Below, one piece after another: positions 1 through 10,164 of a stretch of 16,592 bases of DNA. The notes beneath the pieces are model-generated. The model was not told the DNA's origin, ran no database searches, and saw only the letters and a list, made by a program, of their open reading frames with translations. Position 1 is the first letter of the stretch. Every line of letters starts with the position of its first letter. A program made the translations under genes and the position numbers. Source of the DNA: Clostridia bacterium (GTDB lineage: Bacteria; Bacillota; Clostridia; TANB77; CAG-508); contig JAAVXQ010000018.1 of assembly GCA_022790685.1 (NCBI GenBank), forward strand, positions 1 to 16,592, in the 5' to 3' direction.

Positions 1-879
1 AAGTAGTTCTTCTGCTTTTCCTGATCTTCCAAAACAATCTTTAACTCCTATTTTTATAATTCTTTTAGGACACTTTTCTACTAAAACTTCTGATATTGCT
101 GTTCCCAGCCCTCCTATTACATTATGTTCCTCAGCAGATAGTAATATATTTGTTTCCTTTGCACATTTAACAATAGTTTCTTCATCTATTGGCTTTATTG
201 TATGAATATCAACCACTCTTATATCTATTCCTTCTTTTTCTAAAATTTCTTTTGCTTCTAATGCTTTTGAAACCATTATTCCTGTTGCAAAAACTGTAGC
301 AGTAGTGCCTTCTCCTATTTGAACTGCTTTTCCAAATTCAAAAACTTGATTTTCATCATATATTTCTGGCACTGCTGATCTTCCTAATCTTATATATACA
401 GGTCCATTAATTTTTGACATCTCTTTTACAGCCCACTTAGTTTGTCTATCATCACTTGTTGACAATATTTTCATATTTGGTAATGCTCTTAAAATATTTA
501 TATCTTCTAGCATTTGGTGAGTTGCTCCATCTTCTCCAACTGTAATACCACTATGAGTTCCACATATTTTTACATTTAAATTTGGATAACATATGCTATT
601 TCTTATTTGATCATAGGCTCTACCAGTTGCAAATACTGCAAAAGTAGTAGCATATGGTATTCTCCCACAGCATGCAAATCCAGCAGCAGTTCCTAACATA
701 TCTTGTTCAGCAATTCCCATATCAAAAAATCTATTTGGAAATTCTTTTGAAAATAGATTTGTTTTTGTTGCACCAGACAAATCTGCATCTAATACAACCA
801 CCTTTTCATTTTCTGCACCTAATTCTTTTAATGCTTCTCCAAAACTTTGACGTGTTGCTTTTTTATTTTCTTTATTCAT
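1..879 (-). CDS. Transketolase, C-terminal subunit (3' end beyond window)
   Basis: Second half of a split transketolase, holding the pyrimidine-binding (Pyr) and C-terminal domains. With the N-terminal subunit it moves two-carbon ketol units between sugar phosphates in the non-oxidative pentose phosphate pathway, in the cytosol. The translation begins MNKENKKATRQSFGEAL and contains the family blocks VVVLDADLSGATKT, RFFDMGIAEQDMLGTAAG (the catalytic Glu region that activates thiamine diphosphate), GITVGEDGATHQMLED and GPVYIRLGR. 293 codons are present and the frame is still open at base 1; such subunits are usually about 305-315 aa, so only the last few residues are missing. The ATG at 877-879 is preceded by a clear GGAGG (891-895). 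It starts 19 bp after the stop of the N-terminal subunit, so the two are co-transcribed. Family assignment is confident. Confidence 0.95.
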   Translation of the reverse strand, partial: MNKENKKATRQSFGEALKELGAENEKVVVLDADLSGATKTNLFSKEFPNRFFDMGIAEQDMLGTAAGFACCGRIPYATTFAVFATGRAYDQIRNSICYPNLNVKICGTHSGITVGEDGATHQMLEDINILRALPNMKILSTSDDRQTKWAVKEMSKINGPVYIRLGRSAVPEIYDENQVFEFGKAVQIGEGTTATVFATGIMVSKALEAKEILEKEGIDIRVVDIHTIKPIDEETIVKCAKETNILLSAEEHNVIGGLGTAISEVLVEKCPKRIIKIGVKDCFGRSGKAEELL

Positions 880-898
880 ATCTATTTAAACCTCCATT

Positions 899-1729
899 CT
901 ATTTATCAATATTTAGTTCTTGCATTGCTTGATTATAGTTTTCTTCATTTGGTGCTTTTCCATGCCACTCTGCTTTATTTTCCATAAAAGATATTCCTTT
1001 TCCTTTTACTGTTTTAGCAATTATTACTGTTGGCATGTCTTTTACAGTTTTTGCTTTTTCTAAAGCATCATATATTTCTACCATATCATGTCCATTTATA
1101 TTTATTACATTAAATCCAAAAGCTTCAAATTTTTTATCAATAGGATAAGGATTCATTACATAATCTATTGTTCCATCTATTTGCAAATTATTATTATCAA
1201 TTATTACACATAAATTATCTAATTTGTAATGACTAGCAGTCATTGCAGCTTCCCAAATTTGTCCTTCTTCTATTTCCCCATCTCCTAAAATAGCATATAC
1301 TCTATAATCTTTGCCTTCCATTTTTCCAGCAAGTGCCATACCATTTGCCACAGATAGTCCTTGTCCTAATGAGCCTGATGTCATATCAACTCCAGGAACT
1401 TTTTTCATATCAGGATGTCCTTGCAAATAACTATCAAGCTTTCTAAAGCCTTTTAAGTCTTCTCTTGGTATAATTCCTTTTTCAGCAAGCGTCGCATATA
1501 ATCCTGCAGAAGCATGACCCTTTGATAAAACTAATCTATCTCTATTTTCATCTTTAAGATTATTTATGTTTATTTTCATTTCTTTAAAATATAATATTGT
1601 CATAATATCTGTCATTGAAAGTGCCCCACCTGGATGTCCTGATGATGCAGAAAATATCATTTCTATAATATTTTTTCTTATATTTAGAGCTGTTTTTTGT
1701 AAATTTTCTATTTCTAATAAATCTAACAT
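899..1729 (-). CDS. Transketolase, N-terminal subunit
   Basis: Pyrophosphate-binding (PP) half of the split transketolase, 276 aa, the usual length for this subunit. Visible motifs are SGHPGG (about residues 30-35), LSKGHAS (68-74), GSLGQGL (119-125) and the thiamine diphosphate motif, which opens with GDG at 149-151 and closes with DNNN at 178-181 (the Mg2+/diphosphate ligands). It needs the C-terminal subunit encoded just downstream to form the active site. The ATG at 1727-1729 has AAAGGAG in good position. It is the first gene of a two-gene operon with a sigma-A-type promoter about 30 bp upstream. Split transketolases are known from archaea and many Clostridia and could also serve related sugar-phosphate ketol transfers; the enzyme class itself is secure. 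Confidence 0.96.
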   Translation of the reverse strand: MLDLLEIENLQKTALNIRKNIIEMIFSASSGHPGGALSMTDIMTILYFKEMKININNLKDENRDRLVLSKGHASAGLYATLAEKGIIPREDLKGFRKLDSYLQGHPDMKKVPGVDMTSGSLGQGLSVANGMALAGKMEGKDYRVYAILGDGEIEEGQIWEAAMTASHYKLDNLCVIIDNNNLQIDGTIDYVMNPYPIDKKFEAFGFNVININGHDMVEIYDALEKAKTVKDMPTVIIAKTVKGKGISFMENKAEWHGKAPNEENYNQAMQELNIDK

Positions 1730-1756
1730 ATTAATATCTCCTTTATATTTTTTTAC

Positions 1757-1785
1757 ATTATATTATATTCTTAGTATTTAATCAA
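1757..1785 (-). promoter_or_regulatory. Promoter of the transketolase operon
   Basis: Reading the minus strand: -35 TTGATT (1780-1785), a 17-bp spacer, and -10 TATAAT (1757-1762). It lies about 30 bp upstream of the transketolase start codon. The remaining 1786-1965 is AT-rich and shows no gene or other convincing site. Confidence 0.65.
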
Positions 1786-1965
1786 ATTAATGATTTTATT
1801 ATTTTATTTAAATTATCATAGTATACACTTATATTTTCAAACATAAATATAATTTATATTTTCTAAGCTAAAAATAGAATTTTCTAAATAGTAAAATATA
1901 ACCTTTAGCTTTTTTAAATTATCTTTTTCATAATTTTTCCACTTTAGATAATATTTTCGTAAAAT

Positions 1966-1994
1966 AAAAATGGTCAATAATTTTGACCATTTTC
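1966..1994 (-). terminator. Rho-independent terminator after the 217-aa membrane protein gene
   Basis: AAAATGGTCA (1967-1976) pairs perfectly with TGACCATTTT (1984-1993) around a 7-base loop. On the minus strand the stem is followed by a T-rich run (TTTTTATTTTA). It sits 30 bp past the stop codon of the upstream minus-strand gene and separates it from the transketolase operon. Confidence 0.8.
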
Positions 1995-2023
1995 ATTTAT
2001 CTCTTGCTATAGATATTTATATC

Positions 2024-2677
2024 TTATAATGGGAATATTCCAAATAAAAATCCTTTTGGTAAATTCCAAAGTACAATACCACCAGCAATAAAATATGCCC
2101 AAGCAGGTATTGATGCTAAAAGAATTTTAAACCCATTAAATATTGAAACTCCTTTTTCCTTTATGTTTTGGCCATTAAATAATTCTGCTATATTTATTCC
2201 AAATAAATTACTTAAATCCATACCAAATACATTAGTTAAATCAATTTCCCATCCAAATAAGTTTAGAATATTTGTTTTATCAGGTAAATCCTCAACAATT
2301 TCTATATTATATCTGCTTATTTCATTTGCTTTAAATTTAAGTTCAAATTTTCTTTCTTCATTTGCCCTAAAATTATTTATTTCTGCATATTTAGTTGCAG
2401 CAAGTAAGTCTTGCTTACTATATAAATCTATTTTTGCATAACATTTTTGAGTAAAATGTCCTGTCGTATTTTTTACTTTAAATCTTATATATCCATTAAT
2501 ATTGGTTGCTCTTGAATCTTCTAACTGTATATCCAATCCTGAATTTGAACTCATATTAGTATTTCCTGTAATAGTTCCATACATTCCCATTATAAGTCCA
2601 TTTTCTAAAATTAATGATAGTATAAAAAATCCAACAATAAGTAATGCATATTTAAAAAAAGTCTTCATTCTATCCAT
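2024..2677 (-). CDS. Small membrane protein with a possible FxLYD-like extracellular domain
   Basis: 217 aa; I do not recognise a named gene. An N-terminal hydrophobic helix (about residues 7-26) follows a short basic start, and a second hydrophobic segment lies near the C-terminus (about 181-205). Between them is a beta-rich region containing YIRFKVKNTTG and KIDLYSKQDLLAATKY. This resembles the pattern of FxLYD-type domains (a 'V-K-N-T' strand, then 'V-x-LYD', then an 'L-x-G/A-x-E-x-x-F' strand), but that is inference. I chose the ATG at 2675-2677 because GGGGAG lies just upstream; the earlier in-frame ATG at 2722 falls on the promoter -10 and has no ribosome site. It is a single-gene unit with its own promoter and terminator. 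Confidence 0.75.
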   Translation of the reverse strand: MDRMKTFFKYALLIVGFFILSLILENGLIMGMYGTITGNTNMSSNSGLDIQLEDSRATNINGYIRFKVKNTTGHFTQKCYAKIDLYSKQDLLAATKYAEINNFRANEERKFELKFKANEISRYNIEIVEDLPDKTNILNLFGWEIDLTNVFGMDLSNLFGINIAELFNGQNIKEKGVSIFNGFKILLASIPAWAYFIAGGIVLWNLPKGFLFGIFPL

Positions 2678-2713
2678 ATTGTTTTCTCCCCTAATATATA
2701 TTAGAACAAGTAT

Positions 2714-2742
2714 ATTATACATCAGTATCCTTTTTTTGTAAA
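2714..2742 (-). promoter_or_regulatory. Promoter of the 217-aa membrane protein gene
   Basis: Minus strand: -35 TTTACA (2737-2742), 17-bp spacer, -10 TATAAT (2714-2719). It lies about 40 bp upstream of the chosen ATG at 2677, which supports that start over the ATG at 2722. Confidence 0.65.
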
Positions 2743-2773
2743 TATATTATTTTTACTTAAAAATTATAAACTA

Positions 2774-5700
2774 TTATATATTTAATTTTATTTCTTTGTC
2801 TAAAAATAGCGAATATATATATACCTCTGAAACTTTTTTGTCTAATCCTTCCTCTAGAGCCATTTTATATATTTCTAATTGCTTTTTATATTTTTCTATA
2901 AGATTTTCTTCATTAAGTGCAAAATCAGTTTTATAATCTACTAATATTATTTCATCCTTATCATCAATTGCATAAAAATCAATAATTCCTTGAACTAAAA
3001 TATCTCCTTGTGTATCTAATCCTAGCTCTTTTGCTGACATTTTTATACAAAATGGTTTTTCTTTTTCTATCTTTTTAGAATTTAGAAGCTTTTTATAAAA
3101 ATCACTTGTTACAAATTTTAAAACTTTTTCTATATTAATAGTATCTGCTTCTTCTTCTGTTAGTAAGTTTATTTTTATAAGTTTTTCTTTTAAATTAATT
3201 AATTCTTCCTTTGTGTAAACTTCTTTAAAATCTAACTTCTGCAAAAATAAATGCGCTATTGTACCAATATTAGCATTAGAAAACTTCTTTTCTTTAATAT
3301 AAAAACTAGGAGTAATATTTTCTATTCCTATTTCTTTTTTATTTACAATTTCTTCAAAATTTACATTTTCTATTTCTTTATTTTCTATATCCTCTTTTAT
3401 TTTACTTACGGTGCTTTTTATTGGAAGATTAACTTCCTTTGTATATTTATATTCCCAATTAAATGCTTCTATAATTTCATTAAAATCCTGGTTTCCTATT
3501 TCGAATTTAAATTCTTTTTTTTCATTTTCTTTAGGATTTTTATTTTCTACTAAATCTGAAATTTTATAAACCCTTTTATCTATTTGTTCAGATAAATTTC
3601 TATTTTTAAGTAAAACTAAATTTATCCAATCTAAATAAGAATTATATTTTTTTAATAAGATAGGAGATATATTTTTACTATTTTCATATATTTTTAAATA
3701 TTCTTCTTTTTTACTTAGATCTTTTTCAGCATCTTTAAGAGTTCCTGTTATTATAAGTTTTTCTTTAGCTCTTGTTAAAGCTACATATAATACTCTCATT
3801 TCTTCTGAAATAGTCTCATTTTTTGAAACTATTTTTATAGCTTCTTTTGCAAGAGTTGGATACTCAATTCTTCTATTATAATTTATGTATTCTGGCCCTA
3901 TACCTAATTTTTGATGTAATAAAATACTTTCATTTAAATCTTGAAAATTAAATTTCTTAGATGTCGCAGATAAAAAAACAACTGGAAACTCTAAACCTTT
4001 ACTTTTGTGAATACTCATAATTCTAACCACATTTTCATTTTCTCCAATAGTTTTAGCAGAAGACATATCAGAATTACCAAGCTTTACTTTTTCTATAAAT
4101 CTAATAAAATTAAATAATCCTTTAAAGCTTGTCCTTTCATAATCTTTTGCTCTTTCAAAAAGCATCTTTAAATTTGCTTTTCTTAAAGTGCCATTCGGCA
4201 TTAATCCAACATAGTTATAATATCCTGTATCTAAATATATTTTCCAAATTAATTCTGCAAGTCCTAAGTATTCACTTTCAAATCTCCACTGCTTTATTGC
4301 ATTTAAAAATTTAGTTACTTTTTCTTTAAGATTATCTTTCGCCTGTTCTTTTGCAGTTTTAAGACTATAATAATATTTTTTCTCTCTTTCATAAAGTCTT
4401 ATTTCCAAAATTTCATTATCTGAAAATCCTCCAATTTCACTTCTTAATACTGATACTAATGCTATATCATCTGTAGGATTGTCTAATACCTTTAAAAGAT
4501 TTATTATAGTCTGAATTTCTATTGTATCTAAGTATTCATTAGAAGCATCCGAAAATACTGGTATATTATTATTTATAAGTTCCTTTTCATATATTGGTGC
4601 TGTTTTTGAAGTAGCCCTTAATAAAATTACAATATCTCTATATTCAATATTTCTTATTCCTTGTTTCTTATCTTTTATTTTATACTTATTATTAATTAAT
4701 TCTTCTATTCTCTTTGCTATGAATTTAGCTTCAATTTCTTCTTTTTTTAGCTGTCTTTCTATTTGTTCTTCTTCGATTTCTTCTGTTTCTTCTTCAGTTT
4801 CTTGTATTTCAATTAAGTTAATTTCTGATTTAGTAAGTTCATTTTCTATTTCTTCATATTCAGCACCTAAATTCAAATATTCCTCTTCTGTGTAATCAAT
4901 ATCTCCTAATGTTTTACTCATAAGCTCTTTAAAAATAATATTTGTAATGTCTAATATATTTTCTTTACTCCTAAAATTTTTAAAAAGCTGTATTTTTATT
5001 CCACTATCATTTCCTTCTTTTGAATAGCTTTCATACTTATTTAAAAATAATTCTGGACAAGCTTGTCTAAATTTATATATACTCTGTTTCACATCACCAA
5101 CCATAAATATATTATTTCCTCTAGATATTGTTGATAATATATATTCTTGCACTTCATTACTATCTTGATATTCATCAATAGCAATTTCTTCAAACTTATC
5201 TCTATATGTTTTGGCAACATCGCTTGGAATATAATTCCCATCTTCATCTTTTTTCACTAATATATCTAATGCAAAATGTTCGATATCACTAAAGTCTATT
5301 ATGTTTTTTTCTCTTTTTTTATTTTTAAAATTATCATCAAATTTAAATATAAAATCTTTCAAATTTGACAAAATATCATACATTTCATTTAGGTCTTTAA
5401 AGGCCTCTTCTGAGGTACAAAAAAGTATTTTTTCTATAATAGGAATTATCTTCTTTTTTACTACATCTCTTACACCTTTTGCTTCCTCTTTTAATTCCAT
5501 ACTTACTTTTTTATCAATTGGCCATTTATCAAATTTTAAATTCTGTTTATATTCAAAGGCTTTATCAAAGCTTTCTTTAGATATGTTATTTAGCATTAAT
5601 AATTTTTCTATATCACCTTGTAAAACTAATGAATACTTCTCAAGTTCAAAATGCATATCTACTTTTTGTTTTATATTTTTCAAACTATTTATACTATCTG

Positions 5701-6365
5701 TAAGCTCTTCTCTTAAATTTTCCAAAAGTACTTTTCCCCATAAAGAATCACCAAAGTCTTTTGAGAAATCCTCATTAAAAAACATTTCTACTTTTTCTTC
5801 TAGCCACTGTCTAGGAAATGGTGAACTTTGAATATATCTATATATTTTAAGTACTAATTCTTTTAAATTATCATCACCTTTATAATCTGAATAGCATTCT
5901 ACAAGTTTTATAAAATTCTCATCATCATTTTCATATAAATTTTCAAAAGTATCTTCCAAAACTTCTTGTCTAAGTAGTTCTATTTCTTCTTCAGAGGCAA
6001 TTCTAAAATTTGCTGGAAAATTTATTTCAAAAAAATTATTTTTTATAACTTCTAAACAAAATGAATGTATTGTACATATATTTGATTTACTAAGAAGAAT
6101 AATTTGCTTTTGCAAATTTTCATCATCTGGAGTTTCATCTAACTTTTTGTATATAGCATCTAGTACTCTTTCTCTCATTTCTGAGGCAGCTGCATTTGTA
6201 AAAGTAACAACTAATAGTTTATTTATATCTATTTTGTCATTTATTATTTTTTGAATAATACGTTCTACTAAAACTGCTGTTTTTCCACTTCCGTGCAGCA
6301 GCAGCAACTAAAATATTATTATCCTTTTTATATATTGCATCCTTTTGTTCTTTTGTCCAGTTCAT
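2774..6365 (-). CDS. addA: AddA helicase-nuclease subunit, with a +1 recoding site in the Walker A motif
   Basis: ATP-dependent 3'-5' helicase and nuclease subunit of AddAB, the RecBCD counterpart that resects double-strand breaks for RecA. True start: ATG at 6363-6365, eight bases after GGAGG (6370-6374), opening MNWTKEQKDAIYKKDNN and reading VAAAA to residue 24. The frame then meets CGG. Skipping one base (6293) restores GSGKTAVLVERI, the P-loop (G25, K28, T29). The recoded product is 1196 aa, normal for AddA. Further motifs: DEYQDSN (about 397, Walker B), SIHKSKGLEFPVVFL, RVLYVALTRAKEKL (motif VI), and a C-terminal RecB-type nuclease with GTIAHLF, GIIDF and VDYKTDF. Without the shift a peptide of about 43 aa would result. 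addB is not in the window; the neighbour upstream is pheT. A pseudogene cannot be excluded, but 1172 downstream codons are intact. Confidence 0.93.
6290..6293 (-). other. Recoding site 1 (CGGA read as Gly, +1 shift) in addA
   Basis: Minus strand codons are GCA, then C-GGA, then AGT GGA AAA. Homology fixes the shift to this exact point: AAAA is in the 0 frame and GSGKT in the +1 frame. The 0-frame codon at the site is CGG. Confidence 0.8.
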
Positions 6366-6450
6366 ACTTCCTCCATTAAAATTTAACATACTTTTACACA
6401 GTTTTTTAACTTTTTGTGGATACTTTATTTCTATTTTATATTATATTTTA

Positions 6451-6486
6451 AAAACTGTCCAAAAAATTATATTTATGAACAGTTTT
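6451..6486 (-). terminator. Possible terminator after pheT
   Basis: AAAACTGT (6451-6458) pairs with ACAGTTTT (6479-6486) around a 20-base AT-rich loop, with TTTTTAAAATATAA following on the minus strand. The stem is short and AT-rich, so read-through into addA is plausible. The remaining bases up to addA hold no convincing promoter. Confidence 0.35.
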
Positions 6487-6506
6487 ATTGTTATTTTTAA
6501 CTATAA

Positions 6507-8885
6507 TTATTTTCTAAGTTCTGCTTTTAATTCTTTTTCTAATTCAGAAACAATTTTATTAATAGTTATATTTATTTCTTCATCTGTTAAGGTTCTTTCT
6601 TTACTGCCAAATGTAAGTGCATATGCAACACTCTTTTTATCTCCTAAAATAGGATTTGTATAAACATCAAATAATTTTTGATTTACTAGTAAACTTCCAG
6701 CAGCTTTTTTTATTACTTTTGAAATTTCATCTGATGTAATATTTTTATCAATTATTACTGCTATATCTTTATTTACTGTTGGATAAATTGAAATATCCTT
6801 AAATTTCATTTTTCCTACTTTTTTTGCTAACAATTTATCTAAATTAATTTCTAAAACAAATACTGGATCTTTTGCTATTTCTGGATGTATTCTTCCAATT
6901 ACTCCAACAATTTCACCATTTACATTTATTTCTGCTACTTGACCTGGATGAAATTCTTTTAAAGTTTCTTTTGGAAGTACAAAACTATATCTATTTCCAT
7001 ATCCTAAATAATCTAGTACCTCTTCTGCTACTCCCTTAATAATGTAAAAATCGACATTTTTCTTATTATCTATTCCTAAATAATATTCTCCCGTCATTAA
7101 AGAACATAATTTTTTATCTTCACCATAAATTTCTTCTTTTTTCCAGAAACCTTTTCCTATTTCAAATAAACATACATCTTTAATATAATGAGCTTTATTA
7201 TATTCATAAATTTTAAATAATGAAGGTATCAAACTATATCTTAAAGTATTTCTTTCTTCTGTCATAGGGTCTGATAACCTTAATTCTTCAAATTTATCAT
7301 TAGTATATTCATGTACATTTTTATCATTTATTAATATATAAGATAAAGTCTCATTTAATCCCAGTGATACCATCTTATTTCTTATTTCTCTATCTGTTTT
7401 GTCTACATATCCAAGTTTTATTGGAGATACTGGTAATTTTCCTTCAATATTATCAACACCATAAATTCTACCAACTTCTTCAATTAAATCTTCTTTAATT
7501 GAAATATCTATTCTTCTTGTTGGTACTGATACTGTGATTTTTTCTCCATTACCATCTAAGGATACTTCAAAATTTAGTCTTCTAAAAACATCCCTTGCAT
7601 CTGCTACTGATAAATTTGTTCCTAATAAATTATTTATATCTTTTGCTGTTATGTCTATTTTCTTTTCTGTTTTGTCTGTTTTATCATATATTACTGTACC
7701 TGTTTGAATTTCAGCATTTGCATATTCTTCTAATAATTTAACTGCTCTTTCAATCGCCATATATGTTCTATTTGGATCTAATCCTTTTTCAAAACGATTA
7801 CTTGCTTCACTTCTAACAATCTTCTTAGAAGTTTTTCTTATTTTTACAGAATCAAATATAGCAGCTTCTATTAACACATTCTTTGTAGATACCTCTATTT
7901 CTGTATCTAATCCTCCCATGACTCCTGCTAATCCTATAGGTCTTTTTCCATCTGAAATTACTATATCTGTTTCTTCTAATTCTCTTTCTATTCCATCTAA
8001 AGTTGTTAGCTTTTCTCCTTTAGTCGCCATTCTTGTTTCAATAACATTTCCCAATCTATCCGCATCATAAAAATGTAACGGTTGCCCACATTCCAGCATT
8101 ACATAATTACTAATATCTACTACATTATTAATAGGTCTTATTCCAGAAGCTATTAATCTGTTTTTTATAAAATCTGGACTTTCTTTGATAGTTACATTTA
8201 AAGCTTTTCTAGCTAGAAATAAACTACAGTTTTCTGTATTTACTTTTACATTAAATGATTTATTTAGGTCTTCACCAGACTCATGGTGTGATAAATCTAT
8301 TGGTTTTACTGATTTATCGTAAATTGCGCCTATTTCATAAGCCATACCTAAAATGCTCAATAAATCTCCTCTATTAGCTGTAAGTTCAAAGTCTATGACT
8401 TCATCATTTAATTTTAAATATTCAATTGGATTTTTTCCCACTGGGCTATCCTCTGGTAAAATATGAATTCCGTTTTTATCTTCTTCTGATAAGAATTTCT
8501 TATCAATTCCTATTTCATATAACGCACAAATCATACCATTTGATTCTTCGCCTCTAATAATTCCTGCTTTAATTGTTACATCTCCTGGAAGATTAGCTCC
8601 AGGAAGTGCAACTATAACTTTAATTCCTGCTCTTACATTTGGAGCGCCACATACAATTTTAGATACTTCTGTACCAATATCTACTTTGCAACAATGCAAA
8701 TGATCTGAATCTGGATGATCTATACATTCTAATACTTTACCAATAACAAGTTTTGTAGCTGGAACTAATTTTTCTGCTTCATCATATTCATTACCAACTC
8801 TAGTCATATCTTCAGCTAGAGTTTTTATATCTATACTTTCATCTATATCTACATAGTCTTTTAAGAAATTTTTACTTAATATCAT
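6507..8885 (-). CDS. pheT: Phenylalanyl-tRNA synthetase beta subunit
   Basis: Beta chain of the alpha2-beta2 enzyme that charges tRNA-Phe. 792 aa, normal length, unbroken. Domains in order: an N-terminal EMAP/tRNA-binding domain (about 40-150; KLVIGKVLECIDHPDSDHLH), the B3/4 editing domain region (about 200-400; PINNVVDISNYVMLECGQPLHFYD), the B5 domain (about 410-480), the core synthetase-like fold, and a C-terminal FDX-ACB anticodon-binding domain (about 700-792; YPTVNKDIAVI and EINITINKIVSELEKEL). The ATG is at 8883-8885 with GAAGGTGA upstream. It follows pheS after a 162-bp gap, larger than usual for this pair, but no separate promoter is evident, so it is probably on the same T-box-controlled transcript. 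Confidence 0.97.
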   Translation of the reverse strand: MILSKNFLKDYVDIDESIDIKTLAEDMTRVGNEYDEAEKLVPATKLVIGKVLECIDHPDSDHLHCCKVDIGTEVSKIVCGAPNVRAGIKVIVALPGANLPGDVTIKAGIIRGEESNGMICALYEIGIDKKFLSEEDKNGIHILPEDSPVGKNPIEYLKLNDEVIDFELTANRGDLLSILGMAYEIGAIYDKSVKPIDLSHHESGEDLNKSFNVKVNTENCSLFLARKALNVTIKESPDFIKNRLIASGIRPINNVVDISNYVMLECGQPLHFYDADRLGNVIETRMATKGEKLTTLDGIERELEETDIVISDGKRPIGLAGVMGGLDTEIEVSTKNVLIEAAIFDSVKIRKTSKKIVRSEASNRFEKGLDPNRTYMAIERAVKLLEEYANAEIQTGTVIYDKTDKTEKKIDITAKDINNLLGTNLSVADARDVFRRLNFEVSLDGNGEKITVSVPTRRIDISIKEDLIEEVGRIYGVDNIEGKLPVSPIKLGYVDKTDREIRNKMVSLGLNETLSYILINDKNVHEYTNDKFEELRLSDPMTEERNTLRYSLIPSLFKIYEYNKAHYIKDVCLFEIGKGFWKKEEIYGEDKKLCSLMTGEYYLGIDNKKNVDFYIIKGVAEEVLDYLGYGNRYSFVLPKETLKEFHPGQVAEINVNGEIVGVIGRIHPEIAKDPVFVLEINLDKLLAKKVGKMKFKDISIYPTVNKDIAVIIDKNITSDEISKVIKKAAGSLLVNQKLFDVYTNPILGDKKSVAYALTFGSKERTLTDEEINITINKIVSELEKELKAELRK

Positions 8886-9047
8886 TTTATTTATTCACCT
8901 TCACTTTTATAAAATTTTCACTTTAAATTTAATTAAAAAAGTAATAATTGTTACTTTAATCAAAATTTAGTTTAAATACAAAAGTACTATTTATTGTATA
9001 TAGCATTTCTATCTAAATTTTATATAAAATAAAACAAAGTTTTTTAA
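8886..9047 (-). other. pheS-pheT intergenic spacer with a weak hairpin
   Basis: 162 bp, almost pure A/T. An inverted repeat AAAGTAA (8938-8944) / TTACTTT (8951-8957) is followed by a T run on the minus strand. It looks like a weak attenuator or an mRNA-processing hairpin, but its all-AT stem makes function doubtful. No ORF is present. Confidence 0.3.
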
Positions 9048-10092
9048 TTAATCTTTTCTATCAAATTGACTTAAAAATCTAACATCATTTGTATACAAAT
9101 ATCTCATATCTGTAATTCCGTATTTAAACATTGCTAATCTGTCAATTCCTGTTCCAAATGCAAAACCAGAATATTTCTCAGGATCATATCCGTTCATTTC
9201 TAATACTCTTGGATGAACCATTCCAGAACCTAAAAGTTCAATCCATCCTGTTTTTTTGCAAAGTGGGCAACCTTTTCCGAGAGCATTTAAAACATGTAAC
9301 ATCTACTTCATAAGATGGCTCTGTAAAAGGGAAATAACTAGGTCTAAATCTAAGCTGTGTATTTGGACCTAACATCTTTCTCATAAATACTTCTAGAGTT
9401 CCTTTTAAGTCTGAAAGTGACGTATTTTTCTCTTTATAGTCTATAACTAAACCTTCCACTTGATTAAATTGATGTGAATGAGTTGCATCATCTTCTCTTC
9501 TATAGGTTTTACCTGTACATATCATTCTTATTGGTGTTTTTTCTTTATTTGCAATCATAGTTCTCGCTTGAACACTTGAGGTTTGAGTTCTTAATAAATA
9601 TTCTTCTGTTATATAAAAACTATCTTGCATATCTCTTGCCGGATGACCTTGTGGAAGATTTAATCTTTCAAAACAAAACTCATCAGTCTCAAGCTCTGGC
9701 CCTTCTACAACATCATATCCCATTGAAACAAATATATCTTGTATTTCTTCTATAACTCTATTAATGGGATGTTTACTTCCTCTTGTTATTTTTGTACTTG
9801 GAGCTGTTATATCTATTTTTTCTTTTTCTAGCCTTTGAGCCATTGCTTTTTCATTTAAAATTCTTTCTGCACTTTGAATTTTCTGTTCAATTTCATTTCT
9901 TGCTTCATTTACTAAGCTTCCAATTTTAGGTCTTTCTTCTTGAGATAAACTTCCTAATCCTTTTAAAAGATTAGATAATTCACTCTTTTTACCTAATAAT
10001 TTTACTTTTAAGTCTTGTAATTCTTGCAAATTTTGAATTGCTTCAATTTTTTCTTTTGCAATATTACGAATCTCTTCGATTTTTTCTTTCAT
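9048..10092 (-). CDS. pheS: Phenylalanyl-tRNA synthetase alpha subunit, with a +1 recoding site
   Basis: Catalytic class II subunit; it partners PheT. The ATG at 10090-10092 is preceded by GGAGAGG. The 0 frame covers residues 1-271: an N-terminal coiled coil, HPINRVIEEIQDIF (about 108), PQGHPARDMQDSFYI, then TGKTYRREDDATHSHQFNQVEG (motif 2) and YFPFTEPSYEVDVTCFKCS. The frame then meets CGG and ends 13 codons later. Skipping base 9279 continues with GKGCPLCKKTGWIELLGSGMVHPRVLEM and motif 3 GFAFGTGIDRLAM (about 309-321). The recoded product is 347 aa, normal for the family. The shift falls inside a CxxC-x4-CxxC knuckle (Cys 267, 270, 275, 278). PheS is essential and no second copy is in the window, so a true break is unlikely. 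Expression is controlled by the T-box upstream. Confidence 0.95.
9276..9279 (-). other. Recoding site 2 (CGGA read as Gly, +1 shift) in pheS
   Basis: Minus strand codons TGC TCT, then C-GGA, then AAA GGT TGC. CFKC is in the 0 frame and GKGCPLC in the +1 frame, so the shift lies at or one codon before this CGG. Confidence 0.8.
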
Positions 10093-10164
10093 CTTTTCCT
10101 CTCCTTTTAATTTATTTTAAATTTATTAATATCTAAACTAATATCTATAATAATTATAGTACCA

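Noticed and set aside
5301..5831. 176-aa plus-strand ORF inside addA, and the other plus-strand ORFs between 654 and 14057
   Set aside because: They are antisense to well-supported genes, full of F, S, L and I from reversed AT-rich codons, and have no ribosome sites.
6290..6307. TTG start at 6307 for addA
   Set aside because: It would give a P-loop preceded by MLLLH and lacks a ribosome site. The ATG at 6363-6365 has a perfect GGAGG and family-like N-terminal sequence.
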